The notes: generated by a model not told the origin, from the sequence alone. A stretch of 25,031 bases of DNA from UBA1049 sp964525815 (GCA_964525815.1 CAZGJQ010000021.1:1-25031), one strand, 5' to 3'; counted from the first letter of the stretch, positions 7,615 to 16,592 are shown. Made by a program: numbers and translations.

Positions 7615-10600
7615 ATGGTAAAGGAGCAGCATCTTGGTAAGGTCGTGAGAATGTCCTTTTCTCAAAACGAAGAAGTGCTGGAAATGCCCAATCTGATTGA
7701 AGTACAGAAGAAATCCTTCAGGGATTTGGTGGAGAAGGATATAAAGGAAGTTCTCGCCGATATCTCTCCGATGACCGATTATTCGGGAAACCTTGTTATT
7801 GAGTTTGTGGATTACACCCTCAACGAAACACCTAAATATACGATTGAGGAATGCAAGGAGCGGGATGTAAACTACGCTACCCCTTTTAAGGTTATCGTGC
7901 GCTTGACCAACAAGGTAACCGGAGAGGTTAAGGAGCAGGAAATCTATATGGGCGATTTCCCGACCATGACCGACAGCGGCACCTTTATAATCAACGGCGC
8001 GGAGAGGGTTATAGTATCTCAGATAGTACGCTCTCCCGGAATATATTACAATCAGTCTCTCGATAAAACAGGCAAGCAGCTCTATTCCACTACCGTTATC
8101 CCTTACAGAGGCGCATGGCTTGAGTTTGAGACCGATTCCTCCGATGTTTTTTATGTAAGAATAGACAAGAACCGTAAGATACCCATTACGGTGCTTTTGC
8201 GTGCCTTCGGACTAACAGACAATGATGAAATATTGGAGAAGTTCGGGGAGGAGGCAGTGCTTAAGGCTACCTTTGAGAAGGATATAACGGTTGCCGAGGC
8301 TGAAAAGAATATCAGTGAGGGCGTGTCCACCAACCCCACACATGAGGCGCTTAAGGAAATATACAGGAAGCTGCGTCCGGGCGACCCTCCGATTGTGGAG
8401 AGTGCGCAGGTGCTGCTCAACAATCTTTTCTTTGATTCTAAGAGATACGACCTTTCTCCGGTCGGAAGATACAAGTTCAACAAAAAGCTTGCATTATCAA
8501 AGCGTATTGTGGGGCGGGTGTTAACCCGTCCGGCGGCAAGTCCGTTTACCGGAGAGATTCTTTTCGAAGCGGGGCATAAGCTCTCCAGGGTTGATGCAGA
8601 GACCATAGAAAGAGCGGGTATATACGAGGTCTTTGTGGAAGGGGATACCGAGGACAAGGAAAGCACAAGGGAAATAAAGGTGTTTTCCAATAAAATGGTG
8701 GACGCTTCGGTTATCACCGGATTTACAAACGAGCAGCTCGGGATTAACGAATATGTTAGCGTTGACCCTTTGCTGGAAATAATAAACACAGTCGGGCTAT
8801 CGGACACAGACGAGCTGAAAAACGCTTTTATGCAAAGAAAGGACGAGCTGATACCCAACCATATTTCGGTTGACGATGTGTTTGCTTCGGTAAACTATTT
8901 GATTTGCCTTTCATATGGAATAGGCAAGACCGACGACATAGACCATCTCAGCAACCGCCGGCTCCGTTCGGTGGGTGAGCTGCTCTTCAATCAGCTCCGT
9001 ATAGGGTTTTCCCGTATGGATAAGATTGTAAAGGAAAAAATGACCACTCAGGATATAGATACAATTACGCCGCAGTCCCTAATAAACATCCGTCCTATAG
9101 TTTCGGCGATAAGGGACTTCTTCGGCTCGTCGCCGCTTTCTCAGTTTATGGATCAAACCAATCCGTTGTCCGAGCTTACTCATAAGCGTCGGCTTTCCGC
9201 ACTCGGACCGGGCGGTCTGTCCAGAGACAGAGCCTCCTTTGAGGTTCGTGACATTCATTATACCCATTATGGCAGAATGTGTCCCATAGAGACTCCGGAG
9301 GGACCGAATATCGGACTTATATCCTATCTCGCAACCTATGCGAGGGTAAACGAGTTCGGATTCATAGAAGCTCCGTACAGGATTGTAAAGGACGGCGTGG
9401 TTACAAGAGATGTTGTGTATCTTACCGCTGATGCGGAGGACGAGTATGTTGTAGCGACCGCAAATGAGGAGATTGACGAGAACGGACATTTCTTGAACCG
9501 CAAGGTTGTCGCAAGGCATCGTGACGAGGTGCAGGAGTTTGAGGCGGAGCAGATTGACCTTATGGATGTCTCCGCAAAAATGGTGGTATCGGTTGCTACC
9601 GCAATGATTCCTTTTTTGGAAAACGACGATAACACCCGTGCGCTTATGGGCTCAAACATGCAGAAGCAGGCGGTTCCTCTTATGACAACAGAGTCTCCCG
9701 TTGTCGCAACGGGAATGGAATACAAGGCTGCCTATGATTCGGGAGTCTTGGTGCTTTGCAGGAATTCGGGAACGGTGGAATCGGTTGCCGCAGGTGAAGT
9801 GGTGGTTCGTACGGACGAAGGAAAGACCGATGCTTATAAACTGATAAAATTCAAGCGTTCCAATCAAGGAACATGCATAAATCAAAGACCGCTTGTAACC
9901 AAGGGTCAGCGAATAGAAAAGGGGGATGTCATAGCAGACGGACCCGCTACGGATAACGGCGAGGTATCGCTGGGTAAGAATATTCTGGTCGGTTTTATGA
10001 CCTGGGAGGGCTATAACTACGAGGATGCTATTCTTATCAACGAGCGCCTTGTACGGGATGATGTATACACCTCAATACATATTGAGGAGTATTATTGTGA
10101 ATCCCGGGATACCAAGCTGGGCGCCGAGGAAATAACAAGAGATATTCCCAATGTGGGCGATGATGTATTAAAGGACCTTGACGGTGACGGAGTAATCCGC
10201 ATCGGGGCGGAGGTTCGTGCGGGCGATATTCTGGTAGGTAAAGTTACGCCGAAGGGAGAAACCGAGCTTACCGCCGAGGAGAGACTCCTTAGAGCTATTT
10301 TCGGTGAGAAGGCAAGAGAGGTGAGGGATACCTCTTTGAGGCTGCCTCACGGCGAAAGCGGCATTGTTGTTGATGTAAAGGTCTTTTCCAGAGATGATTG
10401 TGATGTTCTTCAGCCTGGAGTTATCAAGGTTGTGCGGGTATTTATCGCACAGAAGAGAAAGATTTCGGTCGGGGACAAGATGGCGGGACGGCACGGAAAC
10501 AAGGGCGTTATTTCTCGAATACTTCCCACCGAGGATATGCCCTTCCTGCCTGACGGCACGGCGCTGGATATAGTTCTTAACCCGTTGGGTGTACCCTCCC

Positions 10601-11373
10601 GTATGAACATCGGACAGGTTCTTGAGGTTCACTTGGGTTTGGCTGCAAAGCAATTGGGCTGGAAGGTTATGACCCCTGTTTTTGACGGCGCAAGCGAAAT
10701 GGATATTTTTGAGTGTCTTAAAACAGCCGGACTTCCCGAGGACGGTAAAACGGTGCTTTATGACGGAAGAACCGGAGAAGAGTTCGATAATCGGGTAACG
10801 GTCGGATATATGTACTTCCTTAAGCTGCATCATTTGGTAGACGACAAGATACATGCCCGTTCAACAGGTCCTTACTCGCTGGTAACCCAGCAGCCTCTCG
10901 GCGGAAAGGCGCAGTTCGGCGGACAGCGTTTCGGAGAGATGGAGGTCTGGGCCTTGTACGCATACGGTGCGGCTTACACCCTTCAGGAAATCCTTACCGT
11001 AAAATCGGATGACATTAAGGGAAGGGTTAAGACCTACGAGGCGATTGTAAAGGGACAGAACATTCCCACTCCGGGAGTTCCCGCCTCATTTAAGGTTCTG
11101 GTCAAGGAGCTTCAATCATTAGGGCTTGATGTTCGGGTGAAGGATAAAAACGATATGGAAATCACGCTTAAGGATTACAGCGACGATGAGAGTGATAACG
11201 ATAAGAAGTATTCTGAGAACGAGCTTGGAGCCAATGTTATCGAGAATCCGGACGATATGATGCATGACGACGAGGAAGGTGTTGTTGCCGCCGACGGAGA
11301 GGATGACGAGGTGTTTGAGGACGACGTTTATGAATATGAAGAAGGCCTCGATGACAATTCGGACGACGATTAA
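7615..11373 (+). CDS. rpoB: DNA-directed RNA polymerase subunit beta
   Basis: This is the beta subunit of RNA polymerase, forming half the catalytic cleft and the rifampicin pocket. From the ATG at 7615 it is 1252 residues. A TTG at 7606 gives three extra codons but is only 3 bases from the GGAG at 7599-7602; the ATG has 12 and matches family N-termini (VRMSFS, EVLEMPNLIEVQ). The rifampicin cluster spans about 503-530: Asp513, His523 and Ser528 (E. coli 516, 526, 531) are the sensitive-type residues, while Pro507 replaces the glutamine at E. coli 510. PIETPEGPNIGLI and GDKMAGRHGNKGV are intact. The last 66 or so residues form a strongly acidic tail (about 31 Asp/Glu). The gene is followed 21 bp later by rpoC, with which it forms a transcription unit. 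Confidence 0.98.
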   Translation: MVKEQHLGKVVRMSFSQNEEVLEMPNLIEVQKKSFRDLVEKDIKEVLADISPMTDYSGNLVIEFVDYTLNETPKYTIEECKERDVNYATPFKVIVRLTNKVTGEVKEQEIYMGDFPTMTDSGTFIINGAERVIVSQIVRSPGIYYNQSLDKTGKQLYSTTVIPYRGAWLEFETDSSDVFYVRIDKNRKIPITVLLRAFGLTDNDEILEKFGEEAVLKATFEKDITVAEAEKNISEGVSTNPTHEALKEIYRKLRPGDPPIVESAQVLLNNLFFDSKRYDLSPVGRYKFNKKLALSKRIVGRVLTRPAASPFTGEILFEAGHKLSRVDAETIERAGIYEVFVEGDTEDKESTREIKVFSNKMVDASVITGFTNEQLGINEYVSVDPLLEIINTVGLSDTDELKNAFMQRKDELIPNHISVDDVFASVNYLICLSYGIGKTDDIDHLSNRRLRSVGELLFNQLRIGFSRMDKIVKEKMTTQDIDTITPQSLINIRPIVSAIRDFFGSSPLSQFMDQTNPLSELTHKRRLSALGPGGLSRDRASFEVRDIHYTHYGRMCPIETPEGPNIGLISYLATYARVNEFGFIEAPYRIVKDGVVTRDVVYLTADAEDEYVVATANEEIDENGHFLNRKVVARHRDEVQEFEAEQIDLMDVSAKMVVSVATAMIPFLENDDNTRALMGSNMQKQAVPLMTTESPVVATGMEYKAAYDSGVLVLCRNSGTVESVAAGEVVVRTDEGKTDAYKLIKFKRSNQGTCINQRPLVTKGQRIEKGDVIADGPATDNGEVSLGKNILVGFMTWEGYNYEDAILINERLVRDDVYTSIHIEEYYCESRDTKLGAEEITRDIPNVGDDVLKDLDGDGVIRIGAEVRAGDILVGKVTPKGETELTAEERLLRAIFGEKAREVRDTSLRLPHGESGIVVDVKVFSRDDCDVLQPGVIKVVRVFIAQKRKISVGDKMAGRHGNKGVISRILPTEDMPFLPDGTALDIVLNPLGVPSRMNIGQVLEVHLGLAAKQLGWKVMTPVFDGASEMDIFECLKTAGLPEDGKTVLYDGRTGEEFDNRVTVGYMYFLKLHHLVDDKIHARSTGPYSLVTQQPLGGKAQFGGQRFGEMEVWALYAYGAAYTLQEILTVKSDDIKGRVKTYEAIVKGQNIPTPGVPASFKVLVKELQSLGLDVRVKDKNDMEITLKDYSDDESDNDKKYSENELGANVIENPDDMMHDDEEGVVAADGEDDEVFEDDVYEYEEGLDDNSDDD

Positions 11374-11394
11374 TTTTAGAAGGGAAGATAAATA

Positions 11395-14300
11395 ATGTTG
11401 GAAAATATAGAGTTTGAATCCATACAGATAGGTCTTGCATCTTCCGATATGATACGCTCCTGGTCCTACGGAGAGGTCAAGAAGCCGGAAACCATAAATT
11501 ACCGCACCCTCAAGCCGGAGCGGGACGGTTTGTTCTGCGAGAAGATTTTCGGTCCGACCAAGGACTGGGAATGTCATTGCGGTAAATATAAGCGAGGCAT
11601 ACGCTACAAAGGCAAAATATGCGAGAAGTGCGGAGTAGAGATAACCACAAATAAGGTTAGGCGGGAGCGCATGGGACATGTCGAGCTTGCCGCACCGGTT
11701 TCGCACATATGGTATTTCAGAGCGATTCCCTCAAAGATGGGCTTGCTCTTGAATCTATCGCCGAAGCTGCTCGAAAAGGTATTATATTTTGCCCAGTACA
11801 TTGTAATCGACCCCGGCGAGGATACTCAGCTCTCCAAATATCAGCTGCTTACCGAACAGCAGTACAGGGATTACAGGGAGAAGTACGAGGACGACTTTGA
11901 AGCGGGTATGGGTGCGGAAGCGATTCAAAGACTGCTTGCCGAGATTGACCTTGAGAAGGAGTCGGAGGAGCTTAAAAAAGAGCTTCTGACCGCTCAGGGA
12001 CAGCGTAAGATTCGCGCCATAAAGCGGCTTGAGGTTGTGGAGGCGTTTCGCTTATCCGGAAATCGTCCCGAGTGGATGATTATGGAGGCGCTTCCTATAA
12101 TCCCGCCCGAAATAAGACCCATGGTTCAGCTGGACGGCGGCAGATTCGCCACCAGCGATTTGAACGATTTGTATCGCAGGGTTATAAACCGTAATAACAG
12201 GCTGAAAAGGCTTATGGAGCTTGAGGCTCCGGACATAATAATCAGAAACGAGAAGCGAATGCTTCAGGAAGCGGTTGATGCTCTAATCGACAACGGCAGG
12301 AGAGGAAGACCGGTTACCGGTCCGAACAACCGTCCCCTTAAATCGTTGTCCGAAATGCTCAGGGGCAAGCAGGGTCGGTTCAGACAGAATCTTTTGGGTA
12401 AGCGGGTTGATTATTCCGGTCGTTCGGTTATAGTAATCGGACCGGAGCTAAAGCTCTATCAATGCGGACTTCCCAAGGAAATGGCACTTGAGCTGTTTAA
12501 GCCCTTTGTAATGAAAACGCTTGTCGCAACAGGTAAATCCACAAACATTAAGGATGCCAAGAAGCGGGTTGACAGGGCAAACGCAGAGGTCTGGGACGCG
12601 CTTGATGCGGTTATCAAGGAGCATCCGGTGCTGCTCAACAGAGCTCCCACCCTTCACAGGCTGTCCATACAAGCGTTTGAGCCGGTGCTTGTCGAGGGCA
12701 GAGCAATCAAGCTGCATCCATTGGTCTGTACGGCGTTCAACGCCGACTTTGACGGAGACCAAATGCCGGTGCATATACCGCTTTCCGCAGAGGCTCAAGC
12801 AGAGGCAAGGTTCCTTATGCTGTCCGCAAATAACCTTCTCAAGCCGGTAAACGGACACGCGGTAACCGTGCCTTCACAGGACATGGTTCTCGGTGCTTAT
12901 TATCTTACGCTAGAAAAAGAGGATGAAAAAGGCGAAGGAAAGAGCTTCCGTAATTTTGAGGAAGCCGTGATGGCGTATAATAACGGGTTAATCAGCCTGC
13001 ATGCAAGAATTAAGGTAAGGGTTACAAAGGAAATAGACGGCGATAAGAAGAGCGGTATAACCGAAACCACTCTCGGAAGGCTTATATTCAACCAACCTCT
13101 TCCGCAGGACTTGGGTTATGTTGACAGAAGCAATCCGGAGAATTTATTCAACCCTGAGATAGACTTTGTGGTTACCAGTAATGAGCTTTCGGTTATCGTG
13201 GACAGGTGCATTAAGTATCACGGAAACGCATTAACCTGCGAGGTTCTGGATAAGCTTAAGGAGCTGGGCTTCAGATATTCCACCAAGAGCGCAATAACCA
13301 TATCCGTTTATGATATGGCGGTTCCTCCCGAGAAGAAGGAGCTGCTTGCGGAAGCGGATGAGAAGGTTGACACAATAACCGATTTCTTCAAAAAAGGTCT
13401 TCTTTCGGACGAGGAACGCTCCGCAAGGGTAGTCGCTGTTTGGGACGAGTGCACCAGGAAGGTAACGGATGCGCTTCAGAGCAATCTGGATAAATATAAT
13501 CCAATAAATATGATGGCGGTCTCCGGTGCTAGAGGCTCGATTAAGCAGATAAGACAGCTTGCCGGAATGCGAGGACTTATGTCCTCCGCTACCGGTAAGA
13601 CAATCGAGATTCCCATCAAGGCTAATTTCCGGGAGGGAATGAAGATACTCGAGTACTTTACTGCGGCAAGAGGTGCGAGAAAAGGACTTGCGGACACCGC
13701 CTTGCGTACTGCGGACTCCGGTTATCTTACCCGCCGCCTTGTTGATGTTTCGCAGGATGTGATTATCCGTGACATTAACTGCGGGGACGACAGAGGTCTT
13801 TGGGTAAGCAATATAGTGGATAAGCTCTCGGGCGGCAAGGAAGAGATTATAGAGCCCTTTGAGGATCGCTTGGCGGGCAGATATGCAATCGGGGATGTCA
13901 TGCATCCCGAAACCGGTGAGGTTATCGTTCCCGATGATACAATGATAAACGAAAAGCAAATAGAAAAAATAATAGCGGCCGGAATCGAGAAGGTGCATAT
14001 CCGCTCGGTTATTAACTGCAAATCCAAGCACGGTGCGTGCGTGCACTGCTACGGAGCGGATCTGGCATCGGGTCATCCTGTGAGCATAGGAGAAGCGGTG
14101 GGAATCATTGCGGCGCAGTCCATAGGCGAGCCGGGAACCCAGCTTACCATGAGAACCTTCCACAGCGGAGGCGTTGCGGGAGGAGACATTACACAGGGTC
14201 TTCCCAGAGTCGAGGAAATTTTTGAGGCGAGAAAGCCTAAAAGAACCGCCGTGCTTTCCGAGTTTAACGGCAAGGTGCGTATCGAGGAGGCCAAAAAGCT

Positions 14301-14985
14301 CAAGCAGATTATCGTAACCGACGATGAGACCGGAGAGGAAAAATCCACCTCTGTTCCCATCCTCACCAAGGTTATTGTGGATGACGGTGAACAGGTGGAA
14401 AAAGGTAGGAAGCTTACCGACGGAACCGAGAGTCCGGCGGATATTCTGAGAATTTGCGGGCTTGATGCCGTTTATGAGTATATAATAAAAGAGATTCAAA
14501 GGGTTTATCGTCTGCAAGCGGTTGAGATTTCGGATAAGCATATAGAGGTTATCGCCCGTCAGATGACCCGTAAGATTAAAGTGGATTCCAGCGGAGACAC
14601 CAATATGCTGGTTGGCTCATCGGTGGATGTTGCGGAGTTTGCTTCCGAGAACGAGCGCATACGCAGATATAACGAGGAGCACTCTCAGGATACCCCGAAG
14701 CTGGAAGCGGAGGGAATATCCCTGCTCCTGGGAATAACCAAGGCTTCATTGTCCACCGAGTCCTTCCTTTCCGCAGCCTCCTTCCAGGAGACCACCAAGG
14801 TGCTTACCGAAGCTGCAATTAAGGGAAAACGGGATCCGCTTATCGGTCTCAAGGAAAATGTCATCATAGGTAAGCTCATTCCTGCGGGAACGGGAATGCA
14901 GACCTACCGTAATGTGGAGGTCGACATCGGCGAGAGCTACGAGCATACTTTTGACGGGCTTAGAGCAGAGGTCGCTGGTGAATAA
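11395..14985 (+). CDS. rpoC: DNA-directed RNA polymerase subunit beta-prime
   Basis: This is the largest RNA polymerase subunit, 1196 residues, bearing the catalytic magnesium site. The N-terminal zinc ribbon has Cys60, Cys62, Cys76 and Cys79. The active-site loop NADFDGDQM is at 449-457 with Asp451, Asp453 and Asp455 binding Mg2+; the next residue is Pro458 where bacteria nearly always have Ala. The second zinc site includes INCKSKHGACVHCYG. The bridge helix/trigger loop region GEAVGIIAAQSIGEPGTQL and FHSGGVAGGDITQGLPRVEE is in the Firmicutes form without the large proteobacterial insertion. An AAGGGAAG ribosome site precedes the ATG in the 21-bp gap after rpoB. The length and C-terminus look complete. 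Confidence 0.98.
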   Translation: MLENIEFESIQIGLASSDMIRSWSYGEVKKPETINYRTLKPERDGLFCEKIFGPTKDWECHCGKYKRGIRYKGKICEKCGVEITTNKVRRERMGHVELAAPVSHIWYFRAIPSKMGLLLNLSPKLLEKVLYFAQYIVIDPGEDTQLSKYQLLTEQQYRDYREKYEDDFEAGMGAEAIQRLLAEIDLEKESEELKKELLTAQGQRKIRAIKRLEVVEAFRLSGNRPEWMIMEALPIIPPEIRPMVQLDGGRFATSDLNDLYRRVINRNNRLKRLMELEAPDIIIRNEKRMLQEAVDALIDNGRRGRPVTGPNNRPLKSLSEMLRGKQGRFRQNLLGKRVDYSGRSVIVIGPELKLYQCGLPKEMALELFKPFVMKTLVATGKSTNIKDAKKRVDRANAEVWDALDAVIKEHPVLLNRAPTLHRLSIQAFEPVLVEGRAIKLHPLVCTAFNADFDGDQMPVHIPLSAEAQAEARFLMLSANNLLKPVNGHAVTVPSQDMVLGAYYLTLEKEDEKGEGKSFRNFEEAVMAYNNGLISLHARIKVRVTKEIDGDKKSGITETTLGRLIFNQPLPQDLGYVDRSNPENLFNPEIDFVVTSNELSVIVDRCIKYHGNALTCEVLDKLKELGFRYSTKSAITISVYDMAVPPEKKELLAEADEKVDTITDFFKKGLLSDEERSARVVAVWDECTRKVTDALQSNLDKYNPINMMAVSGARGSIKQIRQLAGMRGLMSSATGKTIEIPIKANFREGMKILEYFTAARGARKGLADTALRTADSGYLTRRLVDVSQDVIIRDINCGDDRGLWVSNIVDKLSGGKEEIIEPFEDRLAGRYAIGDVMHPETGEVIVPDDTMINEKQIEKIIAAGIEKVHIRSVINCKSKHGACVHCYGADLASGHPVSIGEAVGIIAAQSIGEPGTQLTMRTFHSGGVAGGDITQGLPRVEEIFEARKPKRTAVLSEFNGKVRIEEAKKLKQIIVTDDETGEEKSTSVPILTKVIVDDGEQVEKGRKLTDGTESPADILRICGLDAVYEYIIKEIQRVYRLQAVEISDKHIEVIARQMTRKIKVDSSGDTNMLVGSSVDVAEFASENERIRRYNEEHSQDTPKLEAEGISLLLGITKASLSTESFLSAASFQETTKVLTEAAIKGKRDPLIGLKENVIIGKLIPAGTGMQTYRNVEVDIGESYEHTFDGLRAEVAGE

Positions 14986-15037
14986 TAAATGTAAATAGGA
15001 TCACTAAAAAATCATTTACTGGAGGAAAAGATTAAAA

Positions 15038-15280
15038 ATGTCAGACAGTTCCGACGGGCGAAGTTGGGTTATTGGTATCAATCAGTCCCTTAAGCTTATT
15101 CGTTCCGGAAAGGCAAAGAGGGTTATTCTTGCCAAGGATGCGGACACCGCTTTTTCAACAAGGGTAATGTATGAGCTGAAAAAAGCCGGAGTATTGGATA
15201 TAGACAACCGTTACACCAGTCGCCAGCTTGCGGAAAAAGCAGGTGTGGATGTACCCACCGCAATTATAACAGAATTTTAA
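15038..15280 (+). CDS. rplGB: L7Ae-family ribosomal protein (YbxF/RplGB type)
   Basis: This 80-residue L7Ae/L30e-like protein is the type encoded between rpoC and rpsL in Firmicutes (YbxF in Bacillus subtilis). Such proteins bind kink-turn RNA. IGINQSLKLIRSGKAKRVIL aligns with the first helix and strand, AKDAD with the RNA-contacting loop, and EKAGVDVPTAI with the C-terminal strand. The ATG has a GGAGG about 12 bases upstream. It lies 52 bp after rpoC with no evident promoter, so it is likely co-transcribed with rpoBC. The C-terminus is short, ending right after the last strand. Function in the cell is not well defined for the family. Confidence 0.88.
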   Translation: MSDSSDGRSWVIGINQSLKLIRSGKAKRVILAKDADTAFSTRVMYELKKAGVLDIDNRYTSRQLAEKAGVDVPTAIITEF

Positions 15281-15294
15281 TCATGCAAAAAAAT

Positions 15295-15339
15295 ACAGCA
15301 TATTCCGAAGGCGGATGGGCTGTGTCTTCGGGTTGCTGT
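15295..15339 (+). terminator. Imperfect hairpin after the L7Ae-like gene, possible terminator
   Basis: Outer arms ACAGCA/TGCTGT and inner arms CCGAAG/CTTCGG form a two-part stem with a 15-base loop. The following T-run is poor. Its position between the rpoBC unit and the strong rpsL promoter suggests an (incomplete) terminator. Confidence 0.4.
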
Positions 15340-15395
15340 ACGAATTTTACAACGAAGCGGTTGTTTTGTCGGTTTTTTTGATGATTCTTTGACTA

Positions 15396-15424
15396 TTGAC
15401 AAAACAAAAGCGTTTATGTATAAT
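15396..15424 (+). promoter_or_regulatory. Perfect consensus promoter for rpsL
   Basis: TTGACA (15396-15401) and TATAAT (15419-15424) match both hexamers exactly with a 17-bp spacer. The start would be near 15431, giving a leader of about 32 nt before the rpsL ATG. The str genes can therefore be transcribed independently of rpoBC. Confidence 0.85.
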
Positions 15425-15462
15425 CAATTCGTTGTGTAAATAATTCAGAAAGGAGGGAAAAG

Positions 15463-15876
15463 ATGCCTACATTTAATCAGTTGGTAAGGCACGGAAGAAA
15501 GGTCAGCGTTTACAAGTCAAAATCACCCGCACTGCAGAAGAGTGTCAACTCGATAAAGAAGATTACCGTCGAGTGCAATTCACCGCAGAAAAGGGGAGTA
15601 TGCACCAAGGTTGCGATTAAGACACCCAAGAAGCCTAACTCCGCTCAGAGAAAGATTGCCAGAGTAAGGCTTACAAACGGCATAGAGGTTACGGCCTATA
15701 TACCGGGTATCGGACACAATTTGCAGGAGCACTCTGTCGTTCTTATAAGAGGCGGCAAGGTAAAGGATCTGCCCGGTGTTCGCTATCATATTATTCGCGG
15801 TACACTTGATACTCAGGGTGTTGACAAGAGAAATCAGGGTCGCTCAAAGTACGGAGCTAAGCGTGCCAAGAAGTAA
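15463..15876 (+). CDS. rpsL: 30S ribosomal protein S12
   Basis: S12 of the small ribosomal subunit lies at the decoding centre and affects translational fidelity. The 137 residues match the Firmicutes size. TPKKPNSA contains the lysine of the streptomycin-resistance hot spot (E. coli Lys42) in its sensitive form, and GGKVKDLPGVRYH holds the second (Lys87) and the conserved Asp that is often methylthiolated. The ribosome site AAAGGAGGG is strong, followed by the ATG at 15463. It has its own consensus promoter and is followed by an unusually long 225-base gap before rpsG. Confidence 0.98.
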   Translation: MPTFNQLVRHGRKVSVYKSKSPALQKSVNSIKKITVECNSPQKRGVCTKVAIKTPKKPNSAQRKIARVRLTNGIEVTAYIPGIGHNLQEHSVVLIRGGKVKDLPGVRYHIIRGTLDTQGVDKRNQGRSKYGAKRAKK

Positions 15877-15953
15877 ATTGACAAGGGAATAGAAGGAATT
15901 TTCTTCGTGTCTAATGACAGAATGTAAAATACATTGTTAAATAATGAAATTTT

Positions 15954-15981
15954 TTGCGTTTATACGCTTATAATATATATT
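15954..15981 (+). promoter_or_regulatory. Weak promoter candidate in the rpsL-rpsG gap
   Basis: TTGCGT (15954-15959) and TATATT (15976-15981) are spaced by 16 bp. A nearby TATAAT at 15969-15974 lacks a -35. The region is AT-rich, so chance matches are likely, but a start here would give rpsG-fusA an extra transcript with a leader of about 115 nt. Confidence 0.3.
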
Positions 15982-16056
15982 GATTTTTTATAAGTGTTCT
16001 CGTCATTAGCGCTAACGGAAATTATTTTCGAGTACCTATGAGCTCATTGAGGTTAA

Positions 16057-16070
16057 CCGCATTTTTGCGG
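16057..16070 (+). promoter_or_regulatory. Hairpin just upstream of the rpsG ribosome-binding site
   Basis: CCGCA-TTTT-TGCGG forms a 5-bp GC-rich stem ending about 17 bases before the AAGGAGGG of rpsG. It may mark a structured leader that controls rpsG translation; nothing known matches it by eye. Confidence 0.35.
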
Positions 16071-16101
16071 CTTGACTATCTTTATGAAGGAGGGAAGTAA
16101 A

Positions 16102-16572
16102 GTGCCAAGAAGAGAGCATGGTTTTAAAAGAGATGTTTTGCCGGATCCGCTTTATAATTCCACTTTGGTAACAAAGCTGATAAACAACATTATGCTTGAC
16201 GGCAAAAAAGGGGTTGCCCAGAAAATCGTATACGACGCGTTCAGCATCGTAGAGAATAAAACCGGGCAGGACCCGCTTGAGCAGTTCCGTAAGGCGTTGG
16301 AAAACATTATGCCAACCCTTGAGGTGAAAGCGGTTCGCAGAGGCGGCTCAAACTACCAGGTTCCTATGGAGGTTCGTGTCGAAAGAAGACAGACACTCGG
16401 CTTGCGCTGGCTTAAGACCTATTCAAGGGCCAGAGGCGACAAGAGAATGTGCGAACGGCTTGCCGCAGAAATTATTGATGCGGTAAACAATACCGGCGGA
16501 GCTGTAAAGAAAAAGGAAGACACGCATAAGATGGCGGAAGCCAACAAGGCTTTTGCACATTATAGATGGTAA
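16102..16572 (+). CDS. rpsG: 30S ribosomal protein S7
   Basis: S7 is a primary 16S rRNA-binding protein that nucleates the 30S head; this copy is 156 residues, the canonical length. The start is the GTG at 16102, not the ATG at 16072: AAGGAGGG lies 7 bases before it, and the family begins at MPRREHG. Conserved stretches include KLINNIMLDGKKGVAQKIVY, RRQTLGLRW and the C-terminal AEANKAFAHYRW. In E. coli S7 is the autoregulator of the str operon, binding between rpsL and rpsG; the long gap in this genome is in the same place, but homology of the site cannot be claimed. Confidence 0.97.
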   Translation: MPRREHGFKRDVLPDPLYNSTLVTKLINNIMLDGKKGVAQKIVYDAFSIVENKTGQDPLEQFRKALENIMPTLEVKAVRRGGSNYQVPMEVRVERRQTLGLRWLKTYSRARGDKRMCERLAAEIIDAVNNTGGAVKKKEDTHKMAEANKAFAHYRW

Positions 16573-16592
16573 TTTAAAAAGCAGGTTTATGA

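Noticed and set aside
11119..11706. A minus-strand frame across the rpoB-rpoC junction
   Set aside because: It owes its hydrophobic look to the complement of acidic codons of the RpoB tail; both plus-strand genes are certain.
13231..14541. A 436-codon minus-strand frame within rpoC
   Set aside because: It is fully antisense to conserved rpoC coding sequence, without ribosome site or family resemblance; long antisense frames are common opposite genes of this codon usage.
15911..16009. An 8-bp complement (CTAATGAC/GTCATTAG) across the rpsL-rpsG gap
   Set aside because: An 8-bp match in about 225 bases is expected by chance fairly often, and the loop would be 83 nt.
16072..16101. An ATG ten codons upstream of rpsG
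   Set aside because: The family N-terminus and the AAGGAGGG ribosome site fix the GTG at 16102 as start; the ribosome site would lie inside the coding region otherwise.
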